A stretch of 58,355 bases of DNA from positions 1 to 58,355 of the forward strand of contig CAMYLJ010000035.1 of assembly GCA_947259215.1 (NCBI GenBank), given 5' to 3'. The notes beneath the pieces are model-generated. The model saw nothing but the letters and a program-made list of their open reading frames with translations. It was not told where the DNA came from and searched no databases. Below, in pieces: positions 33,002 through 41,825 of the stretch (position 1 is its first letter; each line of letters opens with the position of its first letter). The position numbers and the translations under genes were made by a program. This DNA is from an uncultured delta proteobacterium. Its GTDB lineage: Bacteria; Myxococcota_A; UBA9160; JAFDET01.

Positions 33002-33796
33002 GTGGCCCGCAAGCGCTTCGTCGTCGAGTTCACCGGTTCGCCCGGCGCAGGCAAGAGCACCGTGGCCAGCCGCTGCGCCGAGCTCGCGCGCGCACGCGGG
33101 CTGCGGGTGCCCGAGCGCGAGGCGGTGCGCGACCTCTACCTGCGCCACGGTTGGCTGGGCCGCCTCGCAGGTCCGCAGCTCGCCGAGCGCGAGGTGGCGG
33201 GACAGCGTCTCGAGTACTTCAAGGAGGTGGAGACCCCGCGCCTCCTGCGCGGCTTCCGGCTGAGGCACCCGCGCGGGTGGCGTGGCTACCGCGCTGCCCT
33301 CGAAGAGATCCGGGCCGACGATCCGGACGAGGCCGAGGTGCTGGAACGCTGGGTCGACCAGAGCATCCTGACCTGGCGGATGCTGCGGCGCCGGGCGTCG
33401 CGGGTCGACTTCTTCGCCTGGGAGGAGGGGATCGCGCACCGCGCGCTCAACCTGTTCGTGCGCCCGGGACGTCCGCTCGACGAGGACGCGGTGCGCGCGT
33501 TCCTGCGCCGTTGGGCCCTCCCCGACGCGCTGGTGTGGGTGCAGGCAGACACGGATGCGTGTCTGTCGCGGATGGCGGCCCGCGGCCTGCCCGAGCGCCT
33601 CGTGGGTCACGGGCCCGAGGCGGTGCGCGCCTTCGTCGAGTCCGGGGCCCGGGTCTCCGCCGCCATCGCCGCCGAGGCGCGTCGGCGCGGGCTGCCGGTG
33701 TTGGAGCTCGAGAATCGCCAGCCGGACCGGGCTGCGCTGCTGGCCTCGGGGGCGTGCGAAGAGCTGCTGGAGCGGCTGCTGGCGGCGCTGGCCTAG
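33002..33796 (+). CDS. P-loop kinase-like protein (deoxynucleoside/thymidylate kinase-like)
   Basis: 264 aa. Walker A is FTGSPGAGKST at residues 9-19. Later segments (VDQSILTWRMLRRRAS; VWVQADTDACLSRMAARG; LPVLELENRQ) fit the NMP/deoxynucleoside-kinase fold with its base- and LID-like parts. It lies beside a triple-domain protein that also has a kinase domain and ends sharing the stop tetranucleotide CTAG with it. Likely role is phosphorylation of a sugar, lipid or nucleoside in surface-polymer synthesis (inference). GTG 33002 is the only suitable start. Confidence 0.65.
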   Translation: MARKRFVVEFTGSPGAGKSTVASRCAELARARGLRVPEREAVRDLYLRHGWLGRLAGPQLAEREVAGQRLEYFKEVETPRLLRGFRLRHPRGWRGYRAALEEIRADDPDEAEVLERWVDQSILTWRMLRRRASRVDFFAWEEGIAHRALNLFVRPGRPLDEDAVRAFLRRWALPDALVWVQADTDACLSRMAARGLPERLVGHGPEAVRAFVESGARVSAAIAAEARRRGLPVLELENRQPDRAALLASGACEELLERLLAALA

Positions 33797-35967
33797 AGCA
33801 GGTCCCAGATCCCCCGCTTCAGGTCCAGCAGGACGTCCGGGTACTCCCGGTTTCCGTCCACCACGGCGACGGCGTCCGACGGCGCGAGTGCGTTCACGCT
33901 GCGCGCCTTGCGGGCCTGGACCTCCGGGTCGAGGTCGTCCTTGCGCGCGCGCAGGACGGCGGGCTCGGTGCGGAGCGCGAAGGCCCGGGTGGGCGGCGGG
34001 ATGCGGTCGTAGAGCGCCCGCTCCCGCGCCGCCCCTCGCCCGCCGACGAGGCGCGGCCCGTCCATGGGCTCCGGTGGCTCCCACAGGCTCGGCAGCGGGT
34101 AGCGGTCCGCCACCACCACGCCGCCGCGCGCGGCGATCCGCTCGGCGCGCCGCGACTCGCGCACCCGGTGGCAGGCCACCAGCCGCCAGCGCTTGCCCTC
34201 GAGCCAGGCGGCGCCGAAGCGGCGGCTCGCCCAGCGAAGCAGCCGGTAGCGCCGCGAGGCCTTCGGGATGCCGAAGTAGGCGGGTGCGACCTCGAGCTTC
34301 CAGCCGAGCCAGCTCCGGAGGTCCTCGGCCAGGCTGCTCTTGCCCGCTCCGTCGGCGCCGACCAGCGCCACCACCGGACCGCGTCCCGGCAGGCGCTTCC
34401 TGCGCGGCGCCACCCAGCCGCGGCGAGCGGCGCTGGCGAGGGCCCACGCTCGGAGCGCGTCCAGCGTCGCCCGCCAGGCCGGCGCGCGCTGGTACGCGCC
34501 CAGGGCGCGCAGCACGTAGCGTCGGGCGCGCGCGATGTCGGGCGTGGTCACGCTGCGCGCCGCCACGGCGCGGGCGAAGCCGAGCAGCCGATCCGCGTCG
34601 AGCGGCAGCCCGGTCTTGCCCAGGAGCGCCCGGAAGCGCTCGTCGTCGATGCGGGCGACGAGATGGTCGAACTCGCGCACCAGGCTGCTGGGCAGCGTCT
34701 TGGCGCCGTCGCGACGCCAGCGCCGGGCCAGGCGCGGCAGCGAGACCTTCTGCGGCGCCCGGATCGCCAGCAGCAGGAGCTCGAGCTCCGGCGACGGCGC
34801 CCGCACACCCTCCACCTGGGCGACGTCCGAGAGGAGCAGGCCCTCGATGGGCAGGTGGAGGTTCTTGGCCCAGCGCCCGCCCACGACGAGCTGCTCGTGC
34901 AGGTGCAGGTGGGCGAGGCGCCCGCTGTCGCGGTCGAATCCCAGGCGGTCCGACATGCCCGGGAAGCGCCGCTCCGGCGGCGAGACGACGGTCTTGAAGC
35001 CCAGCGCGGCGAGGATGGCGTCCAGCCGCGCGCGCTCCTCCGGCGCCACCAGCAGGTCGAGGTCCGTGCGGCCCGCCAGGGCGGCGCCCAGGTGCTCGTT
35101 GCTCTTCCAGTGGCAGTAGCGCAGTCCCTCTGCGTCGAGCCGGTCGAAGAGGCTGCGGCACAGGGCCAGCGGTGCGTCACCTCCCGCGGCCTGGTCGAGC
35201 AGCTCGCGGCGCTTGCGGGCCACCCGCTCCGGCGCCAGCCCTCCCGCGCGCTGCAAGGTCGCCAGCGCTCGCAGCTTGCCGCGGGCCCGCTCGGCCGCGT
35301 GCACGCGCGACACGTTGGCGTCGTGGATGCGGCGCTGGCAGAGCACGCGCGGCAGGTGGGCGATCGGGAAGCGGCGCGCCAGCCGCACCCAGAACTCCCA
35401 GTCCTCGCCGCCGAAGAGCGAGGTGTCGAAGCCGCCCACCTCCTGGAACGCGCGCCGCCGCACCGCGGCCGAGGCCAGGCGGATGGTCGTGTGTTCGAAG
35501 AGGCGCTCGGCGAGGCCCGGCCCCCAGTCGAGGGCGGCGCGGCGCGCGTTCTCGGCATCCGCCGCTCCCGGGATGGGTCGGCCGTCGGCGGCGATCCACT
35601 CGACGTCGGTGTGCACGGCCGCGAGCGCCGGATCTGCGTCGAGGCGTGCCAGCTGGGCCTCGAGCTTCTCGGGCAGCCAGCGGTCGTCCTGGTCGAGGAA
35701 GGCCAGCACCTCCCCGGATCCGAGGGCCACCGCGTGGGCGCGCGCTCCGGCGGCCCGCTGCGACTCGGCGAGGCGCACGAGCTCGATCCGCTCGGGATGC
35801 GCGGCGAGGTAGGGCGCCACGCGCTCGGCGCTCGCGTCCGGCGACGCGTCGTCCACCACCCACAGCCGCCAGTGCGGCCACGTCTGGGCGAGCACGCTCT
35901 CGATCGCTTCCGCCACCCAGCGCTCGCCGCCGTACACCGGGAGGATCACGTCGACCCTCGGGGTCAC
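33793..35967 (-). CDS. Fusion: family-2 glycosyltransferase + nucleotidyltransferase-like + thymidylate-kinase-like
   Basis: 724 aa. Residues 1 to about 250 are a GT2 domain (VDVILPVYGG, WVVDDASPD, FLDQDDRW, FGGEDWEFWVRLA). Residues about 290-480 resemble the nucleotidyltransferase fold (YCHWKSNEHLGAALAGRTDL with DLDLLVAPEE). Residues about 560-724 are a kinase with Walker A GADGAGKSS and DRYPLPSLW like thymidylate kinase. The GT makes the sugar transfer; the other two may activate or phosphorylate a precursor (inference). GTG 35965-35967 overlaps the stop of the sulfotransferase upstream. All three parts are in one uninterrupted frame, so it is a true fusion. Confidence 0.8.
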   Translation of the reverse strand: MTPRVDVILPVYGGERWVAEAIESVLAQTWPHWRLWVVDDASPDASAERVAPYLAAHPERIELVRLAESQRAAGARAHAVALGSGEVLAFLDQDDRWLPEKLEAQLARLDADPALAAVHTDVEWIAADGRPIPGAADAENARRAALDWGPGLAERLFEHTTIRLASAAVRRRAFQEVGGFDTSLFGGEDWEFWVRLARRFPIAHLPRVLCQRRIHDANVSRVHAAERARGKLRALATLQRAGGLAPERVARKRRELLDQAAGGDAPLALCRSLFDRLDAEGLRYCHWKSNEHLGAALAGRTDLDLLVAPEERARLDAILAALGFKTVVSPPERRFPGMSDRLGFDRDSGRLAHLHLHEQLVVGGRWAKNLHLPIEGLLLSDVAQVEGVRAPSPELELLLLAIRAPQKVSLPRLARRWRRDGAKTLPSSLVREFDHLVARIDDERFRALLGKTGLPLDADRLLGFARAVAARSVTTPDIARARRYVLRALGAYQRAPAWRATLDALRAWALASAARRGWVAPRRKRLPGRGPVVALVGADGAGKSSLAEDLRSWLGWKLEVAPAYFGIPKASRRYRLLRWASRRFGAAWLEGKRWRLVACHRVRESRRAERIAARGGVVVADRYPLPSLWEPPEPMDGPRLVGGRGAARERALYDRIPPPTRAFALRTEPAVLRARKDDLDPEVQARKARSVNALAPSDAVAVVDGNREYPDVLLDLKRGIWDLL

Positions 35968-36794
35968 GGAGCGCCGCCGTAGGCCAGGCGCTGCATCAGC
36001 GGATGGTCGGCCCGGGCGCGGCGCAGCTGGCTCCACTCGGCGTCCCCAGGCCGGGCGTCGTTGCGGCCCGGGTCGACCTCGGCGGCCGCGGCGCGCGCGT
36101 CCGACTCCGACAGGTCCACACCGGCGAAGCTCGCCAGCTCCCGGATCTGCGTCTCCGGCTTCTCCACCAGCGCCTCGTACCGGACGTCGCGCACCTGGCG
36201 CGGCGTCAGGTCCTCGGTGACCCGCAGGCTCGCCTCCACGTACTCGGCCCACAGGTCGAAGGCTCGCTCGGGGTCGAGGCAGCGCGAGGAGCGGATCGGG
36301 TTGGCCAGGCGCCCGCTCCGCTTGCGCTCACGCGTCACCAGGCTCGCCGCGACGTCCACACCGTCGCGGTAGACGTTCACCACCCGCGCCTCGGGAAAGA
36401 CCCGCAGCCAGAGCGGCAAGCTGTAGGTGTTGCGCGGGTCCTTCCAGCCCCAGGGGCCGGTCTGCGCGCCCAGCTCCCGCGCTGCGAGCCAGCGGCGCCA
36501 GCCGAGGAATCTCCGCGCACCGCTGCTCCCGCAGGCCGCCCGGAGCTCCGCCTCCAGGGCTTCGCAGGTGTCCGAGTCCGCGAGCAGGGCTTCCATGCCC
36601 GCAGGCCAGTCCCAGTCCGCGTGGGCCGCCTGGAAGATCCGCTTGTTCTGCTCGCGAAAGAAGTCCGACTCGTCGTGGACGTTGGTGTCGCTGCCGAGGT
36701 GAACGCCCGCCTGCTGAAGCACCCGCGTCACCAGAGAGGTGCCGGAGCGGTGCATGCCCATCACGATGAGCGGCGGACGGCCGGCGAGCGCCAT
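35964..36794 (-). CDS. PAPS-dependent sulfotransferase
   Basis: 276 aa. The 5'-phosphosulfate loop is VMGMHRSGTSLVTRVL and the 3'-phosphate motif is VVNVYRDGVDVAASL. Transfers sulfate from PAPS to a hydroxyl, most likely on a surface glycan or lipid. It is transcribed with the glycosyltransferase fusion downstream (GTGA overlap). A second, different sulfotransferase is 1.5 kb away. Confidence 0.82.
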   Translation of the reverse strand: MALAGRPPLIVMGMHRSGTSLVTRVLQQAGVHLGSDTNVHDESDFFREQNKRIFQAAHADWDWPAGMEALLADSDTCEALEAELRAACGSSGARRFLGWRRWLAARELGAQTGPWGWKDPRNTYSLPLWLRVFPEARVVNVYRDGVDVAASLVTRERKRSGRLANPIRSSRCLDPERAFDLWAEYVEASLRVTEDLTPRQVRDVRYEALVEKPETQIRELASFAGVDLSESDARAAAAEVDPGRNDARPGDAEWSQLRRARADHPLMQRLAYGGAP

Positions 36795-36849
36795 CGCGAC
36801 ACCATAGCGCCTTGGCCCCGTGGGGGGGCAGACGCTGCCCGGTGCGGCG

Positions 36850-38037
36850 TCAGCGGCGGAGCGCGGTGCTGGAGCGGGGCGACTCGCCGACGGTGTTGAA
36901 GCTCGAGATCTTGAACAAGGCGGACGGCGCCGGCCGGTCGAAGTCCAGGGTGAAGCTGACGGCGTTGCCGCTCTGCCCGCGCTGGACGGGCGCGACGAAC
37001 TTGCCGCCGCTGATCGTGTTGCTGTCGAGCGCCAGGAACGAGTAGTCGACGACCTCGGTGTTGCCGACCATGCGCGGGGGCCAGATCAGGATGCGCTCCA
37101 CCTGCTGGTACTTGCTCCCCCCGTCGTCGAGGCGCCAGATGTTGAGACCGGCGACCTTGCTGGTCTCGTAGTCGGGAATGCGAAGCTTCAGCGAGACGGT
37201 GGCGACCGAGGTCGGCGGCGGGCTGCCGCCCCCGGGAAGCGCCGCCTGCATGACGCCCGAGAAGACCATGCCGCTGCTGCCGACCAGCTCGAGCCGGAGA
37301 CCCCGCGGGTCGACGCTCAGGGCTGCCGCCTGCTTCCGGGTCGCGCGGGAGCCGAGGGACAGCCTGCCCTTCGTGTGCTTGCGCTTGCGGGTCACGCTCA
37401 GCGTGGCCCGGGAGGTCCCGTCGATCCGGACGCTGTAGTCGCCTTCGGGAAGGTCCTTGGCGTCGATGTCGAGGAACCGCGAGCCCTTCTTGGCGGTGCG
37501 GTAGCGCGCCGTCGCGGTGGCGCCGCCCGCGCCCGCCGCGGGCGTGAGCTCCACCTGCTCTACGAAGGTGGTCTTCGGAGGCTCCAGCGGGCCGTACAGG
37601 ACGGCGCTCAAGAGGTCGTTGCCCGACGTGTCGGACACGCTGATCAGCATGCCGCGGGGATCGAAGTCCAGGACCGGCTGCGTGCCGTCGCCCACGAGCA
37701 CTCCGAACGTGACCTTCGCGTTGCCCTTCTTCCTGGTCGTGAACGTGGCCCGGTCGACGCCGTTTGCACGGAGCCGGTACGTGGTGTTGCCGAGAAGCCT
37801 GGCCACGTGGAGCTTCAGCTGGGCGTGCGCGGGGATCGAAACCTTCTTGACGGATTTCTGGGGCTGGATCGTGAAGGACAGACTGCCGCGGGCCTTGCTG
37901 TCGGCCTGGAGGGCGTCCATCGGAACGGTGATGCTGGAACGATCGTCCCCGCGGGAGTCAGCTGCCCACAGGCACGTCGCGGCAGCGAGAAGCGATACTG
38001 TCAGCGCTCGGCGGATCACCAACGTCCAACTCGACAT
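36850..38037 (-). CDS. Large secreted protein with internal beta repeats, unknown
   Basis: 395 aa after start at ATG 38035-38037, preceded by GGGGGTGG. Signal peptide ALTVSLLAAATCLWAADS. Two related segments are seen: LDFDPRGMLISVSDTSGN (about 140-160) and LSVDPRGLRLELVGSSG (about 245-265), each preceded by a basic stretch (TTRKKGNAKV; SVTRKRKHTKG). The rest looks beta-rich and adhesin- or surface-like, with a fibronectin-like final part (ISSFNTVGESPRSS). No family assigned. A CRP-like site lies 61 bases upstream of the start. Confidence 0.6.
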   Translation of the reverse strand: MSSWTLVIRRALTVSLLAAATCLWAADSRGDDRSSITVPMDALQADSKARGSLSFTIQPQKSVKKVSIPAHAQLKLHVARLLGNTTYRLRANGVDRATFTTRKKGNAKVTFGVLVGDGTQPVLDFDPRGMLISVSDTSGNDLLSAVLYGPLEPPKTTFVEQVELTPAAGAGGATATARYRTAKKGSRFLDIDAKDLPEGDYSVRIDGTSRATLSVTRKRKHTKGRLSLGSRATRKQAAALSVDPRGLRLELVGSSGMVFSGVMQAALPGGGSPPPTSVATVSLKLRIPDYETSKVAGLNIWRLDDGGSKYQQVERILIWPPRMVGNTEVVDYSFLALDSNTISGGKFVAPVQRGQSGNAVSFTLDFDRPAPSALFKISSFNTVGESPRSSTALRR

Positions 38038-38097
38038 CCAACCACCCCCAGACCCATGCTCCGTCCTGGGGTGTTTCGCACGCACGCTACGGCGGCT

Positions 38098-38116
38098 CCG
38101 TGACCGCAATCACAGG
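38098..38116. promoter_or_regulatory. Second CRP-like palindrome
   Basis: CCGTGACCGCAATCACAGG has CGTGA-N6-TCACA, one mismatch to the CRP consensus, and shares the TCACAGG half with the site at 12259-12278. It is 61 bases upstream of the secreted protein on the minus strand and 140 bases upstream of the sulfotransferase on the plus strand. The rest of the 218-base gap shows nothing clear. Confidence 0.5.
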
Positions 38117-38255
38117 CCGCCAAAGGCGCGACCTGGATCCATCACCGGGAGTTCGTTAGCACCACACTGCCACTGTGCGCCCGGGATTCGCGCAGATTTT
38201 CCGGGAATTTCTCACCGGGGTTGCGCATTCCTGAAGCCCCGCCGCCGGGAGCCGT

Positions 38256-39104
38256 GTGTACCGCGAAAAGAAGACCGAACTCCCGCGAATCCGCCTGGCG
38301 ACGGCGGGGCTGCGCGTCCTGCCCCGCTTCCTGATCGTGAGCGTCGAGCGCGGGGGCACCACCTCGCTCTACCGCTACCTGGCCCAGCACCCGTGCGTCG
38401 GCGAGTCCTTCCGCAAGGAGGTGGACTTCTTCGACTTCAACTGGTCGCTGGGGCTCGGCTGGTATCGGGCCCACTTCCCCACGCGTGCGCAGGCGGTCTG
38501 GACCCGGCTGCGCCGCCGGCAGGCGCTCGTCGCCGGCGAGGCCACGCCCTACTACCTGTATCACCCGCAGGTGCCCGCCCGGGTCGCGCGCACGCTCCCC
38601 GACGCCAGAATGGTGGCCTTGGTGCGCAACCCGGTGGACCGGGCCTGGTCCCATTACAACATGAACTGCCGGCAGCAGAAGGAGACGCTCTCGTTCGAGC
38701 AGGCGATCGAGCGCGAAGAGGAGCGGCTGGCGGGTGAGGAAGAGCGCCTGGCTCGCGGCGAGATCGCGTTCAGCGAGAACCACTACAAGTTCGGCTACAA
38801 GCTCCGCGGTCGCTACGCGGAACGCCTCGAGCGCTGGCACGCGCACGTTCCCCGGGAGCGTCTGCTGGTGGTCCCGAGCGAGGATCTCTACGCGGAGCCC
38901 CAGGCGGTGGTGGACCGGGTCTTCGAGTTCCTCGGCCTGGCGCCCTTCCGGCTGCACTCCGTGAAGGCCTACAACCAGAAGCCCTACGACGAGATCGATC
39001 CCGCCACCCGGCGTCGCCTGAGCGAGTACTTCGCGCCCCACAACGCCCGCCTGTACGAGCTGCTGGGCCGCGATCTGGGCTGGGATCGCCCTCCCCCGGG
39101 GTAG
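38256..39104 (+). CDS. Sulfotransferase (heparan sulfate/N-sulfotransferase-like)
   Basis: 282 aa. Motifs are LPRFLIVSVERGGTTSLY (5'-PSB), VALVRNPVDRAWSHYNM (3'-PB), and YKFGYKLRGRYAERLERWHAH to VVPSEDLYAEPQAVVDRVFEFLGL, which resemble bacterial and animal heparan-type sulfotransferases. Acts with PAPS on a glycan acceptor. The GTG at 38256 is used; the frame has no better start. It forms part of the surface-sugar region. Confidence 0.82.
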   Translation: MYREKKTELPRIRLATAGLRVLPRFLIVSVERGGTTSLYRYLAQHPCVGESFRKEVDFFDFNWSLGLGWYRAHFPTRAQAVWTRLRRRQALVAGEATPYYLYHPQVPARVARTLPDARMVALVRNPVDRAWSHYNMNCRQQKETLSFEQAIEREEERLAGEEERLARGEIAFSENHYKFGYKLRGRYAERLERWHAHVPRERLLVVPSEDLYAEPQAVVDRVFEFLGLAPFRLHSVKAYNQKPYDEIDPATRRRLSEYFAPHNARLYELLGRDLGWDRPPPG

Positions 39105-39177
39105 CTGGCTTCATCGTCCCTTCAGGCGACCGCAACGGGGCTTCGGTATTCCAGGAGCCGCTTCAGGAGGGGGGCTC

Positions 39178-39339
39178 GTGAGAGGTGCACTCGCAGTGGT
39201 GATCGTGGCGGCCGCGCTGGCCGCCGCCTGGCTCCAGTCGAAGACGGATCCGAACGCGGCGACGCCGCCCGGCGCCACGTCCGCGGCGGAGGCCGGGCTG
39301 CTCGATTCCGAGCCGTGGAGCGCGCCGCGCGAACGCTAG
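39178..39339 (+). CDS. Small single-pass membrane protein (53 aa)
   Basis: GTG 39178 with CAGGAGGGG just upstream opens a 53-residue frame: an N-terminal hydrophobic helix (GALAVVIVAAALAAAWLQ) then a short Thr/Pro/Ala-rich tail. It ends inside the start region of the next gene (25-base overlap), which supports translation coupling. No homologue is recognised; it could be a membrane tether or a subunit of the neighbouring lipoprotein system. Confidence 0.55.
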   Translation: MRGALAVVIVAAALAAAWLQSKTDPNAATPPGATSAAEAGLLDSEPWSAPRER

Positions 39340-41825
39340 AACCCGCGGCGGCCGCGCCCGCGCCCGCTGCGCGCGATCCTGCCGCCACGCCCCTGCTTCG
39401 CGCACCCGTCGCCGGCCTGCTGGCGATCGCGCTGGCCCTGGTCGCGTGCTCGGAAGCCCCGGTCGACCCGCCGCCCGCGGCTCCTTCCGACGCCGAGATC
39501 GCACGCCTCGAGGCCCTGGGCTACGTGGACTTCGCCGGGGTGGCGCGGGGTGGCGACGCGGCGGGCGTCGCGCTCCACGACGCCTCGCGTGCCCACGGCG
39601 GCTACAGCCTCTTCACCTATCCCGCCCTCACGCGCGCGGAGCTGGTGGACGCGAGCGGGCGCGTGATCCGAAGCTGGCAGGGCACGGTCCCGGGTAAATG
39701 GGAGCGGGCGCTCCTCAGCGCGGACGGCCACCTGCTCGTGGTGGCGGCGGAGGAAGGCCCCGGCGAGCCGGGATCCGCCCGGCGTCGGGTCATCCTGAAG
39801 CTCGCCCCGGACGGCGGCCAGGTGTGGCGGCGGGTCCTCCCGGCCCACCATCACGTCGTGGCCCGGCAGGACGGCACGATCGCGGCCCTGACCCGCCGCC
39901 TGCGCAGCGACGACGACGAGGCTCGCCTGCTGGACAACGGCATCGCGCTGCTCGACGCAGACGGCGAGCTGCTCGAGGAGCGCTCGATCCTCGACATGCT
40001 GCGCGCCCGTCCCGACGTGCTGGTCCCGCGCCCCCGCGTGGACGCGGAAGGCGCGCCCATCCCCGACCTGCTGCACGCCAACTACCTGCACTGGCTGGCC
40101 GACCCCGTGCTGGCCGCGCGCGACCCCTTCTACGCCGAAGGCCGGGTCCTCGTCACCCTCCGCAACCAGGACGCCGTCGTCCTCTTCGACTGGCAGCGCG
40201 GCGAGGCGGTCTGGGCCTGGGGTCCGGGGCAGCTCAGCGCGCCCCACGACGCCTCGCTGCTGGCCGACGGCCACGTGCTGATCTTCGACAACCGGCCCGG
40301 CGAGGGCGCCTCGCGGATCGTCGAGCTCGACCCGCTGGCGCGCGAGATCGTGTGGCAGTACCGCGCCCCGGGGCCCGGCGAGTTCGCGTCGGACACCCGC
40401 GGCACCGTCCAGCGGCTCGCGAACGGCAGCACGCTGATCGGAGAGTCGAACGCCGGACGCGCCTTCGAGGTCACAGCCGGCGGCGAGGTCGTGTGGGAGT
40501 ACTGGGTTCCGCACCGCGACGACCGGGGCTTCCGCGCGGCCTTCCGGGTGCGGCGCTACGAGCCCGCCGAGGTGCGCGCTCTCGTGGGCGCCGACTCCGC
40601 CTCGCTCTCCGAAGCCGAGCTGGAGCGCCTCTCGACCCTCGGCTACCTGGACTACTCGCTGGAGGCCGTCGATCCCGCGCGCAGCGGGCTGGTGGCCTTC
40701 GACCCGCAGCGCTCGCAGCCCGGGTACACGCTCTACAGCCTGCGCGCCCTGCGCCGGGCCGAGCTGGTCGACTGGCGCGGGGATCGGGTGCACGCCTGGG
40801 AGCAGTCGGCTCCGGGTCACTGGGACCGCGCCGTACTGGTGGCCGACGGCGGGCTGCTCGTCGTGGGAAGCGAGCACGATCTCGACGCCGCGGGCCAGGT
40901 GGCTTCGTCGCGGCCCTTCCTGCGGCGGCTCGAGCCGGACGGCGCGATCGCCTGGAGCCTGGCGCTGCCCGCCCATCACGACGTGGCCCCGGGGCCGGGC
41001 GATCGCTGGTCCGTGCTGACGCGCCGGCTGCGGAGCCTGCCCGGCGTCGGGTCGGACGTCCCCGTGCGAGACGACGGCGTCGCGCTGGTGTCGGGGGAGG
41101 GGGCCGTTCTCGAGGAGCGCTCGCTCTACGAGATGCTGGCCGCAGACCCCGAGCGCTTCCGCTTCGCCGACGTCGAGCCGCGGCTGCTGAAGCCCGCCTT
41201 CGGCGACCTGGTGGACGGCCGCCCGGACCTCGCCGCGAGCGCGGCGCGCGGCTTCGTCGACCTGCTGCACGCCAACGCGGTCCAGTGGATGGACCGGCCC
41301 GAGCTGGCGGCCCGTTCCCCGCTCTACGCGCCGGGAAACGTGATCGTCACCCTGCGCAACCAGGACACCGTCGCGGTCTTCGACTGGCAGGCCGGGCGCG
41401 TGGTCTGGGCCTGGGGCCCGGGCGAGATCCACCAGCCCCACGACGCCAGCCTGCTTGCCGACGGACGCTTCCTGGTCTTCGACAACCGCCGCCACCGCGG
41501 CTGGTCCCGCGTCGTAGAGGTGGACCCGCAGACGCGTCGCATCGTGTGGGAGTACCGCGCGCCGACCCCCGAGGATTTCTATACGGGCACGCGCGGCTCG
41601 GCCCAGCGCCTCCCGAACGGGAACACCCTGATCGCGGACTCGGACTCGGGACGTGGGTTCGAGGTGACCCCCGACGGCGCGGTCGTCTGGGACTTCCGCG
41701 TGCCCCACGTGGACGCCGCCTCGCGCCGTGCCACGGTCGTGCGCATGCGGCGCTACGACGACGGCTTCGTGAGCGCGCTTCTCGCGCGCCAGAAGGCGCC
41801 GACCGCCAGCGAGCCGATTCCGTAG
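39315..41825 (+). CDS. Duplicated arylsulfotransferase-like (ASST/PQQ-propeller) lipoprotein
   Basis: 836 aa. A lipobox LALVACSEA near residue 40 marks it as an outer-surface or periplasmic lipoprotein. The rest is two tandem copies of a beta-propeller unit. Each starts with an LGY motif (EIARLEALGYVDF; ELERLSTLGYLDY), then GYSLFTYPAL / GYTLYSLRAL, and later NQDAVVLFDWQRGEAVWAWG / NQDTVAVFDWQAGRVVWAWG, PHDASLLADG and FEVTAGGEVVWEY / FEVTPDGAVVWDF. This is the arylsulfate sulfotransferase-type fold, so each half may transfer sulfate or bind a ligand; catalytic His candidates include AHHHV and AHHDV. It begins with GTG 39315 and overlaps the small membrane-protein frame. Confidence 0.78.
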   Translation: MERAARTLEPAAAAPAPAARDPAATPLLRAPVAGLLAIALALVACSEAPVDPPPAAPSDAEIARLEALGYVDFAGVARGGDAAGVALHDASRAHGGYSLFTYPALTRAELVDASGRVIRSWQGTVPGKWERALLSADGHLLVVAAEEGPGEPGSARRRVILKLAPDGGQVWRRVLPAHHHVVARQDGTIAALTRRLRSDDDEARLLDNGIALLDADGELLEERSILDMLRARPDVLVPRPRVDAEGAPIPDLLHANYLHWLADPVLAARDPFYAEGRVLVTLRNQDAVVLFDWQRGEAVWAWGPGQLSAPHDASLLADGHVLIFDNRPGEGASRIVELDPLAREIVWQYRAPGPGEFASDTRGTVQRLANGSTLIGESNAGRAFEVTAGGEVVWEYWVPHRDDRGFRAAFRVRRYEPAEVRALVGADSASLSEAELERLSTLGYLDYSLEAVDPARSGLVAFDPQRSQPGYTLYSLRALRRAELVDWRGDRVHAWEQSAPGHWDRAVLVADGGLLVVGSEHDLDAAGQVASSRPFLRRLEPDGAIAWSLALPAHHDVAPGPGDRWSVLTRRLRSLPGVGSDVPVRDDGVALVSGEGAVLEERSLYEMLAADPERFRFADVEPRLLKPAFGDLVDGRPDLAASAARGFVDLLHANAVQWMDRPELAARSPLYAPGNVIVTLRNQDTVAVFDWQAGRVVWAWGPGEIHQPHDASLLADGRFLVFDNRRHRGWSRVVEVDPQTRRIVWEYRAPTPEDFYTGTRGSAQRLPNGNTLIADSDSGRGFEVTPDGAVVWDFRVPHVDAASRRATVVRMRRYDDGFVSALLARQKAPTASEPIP

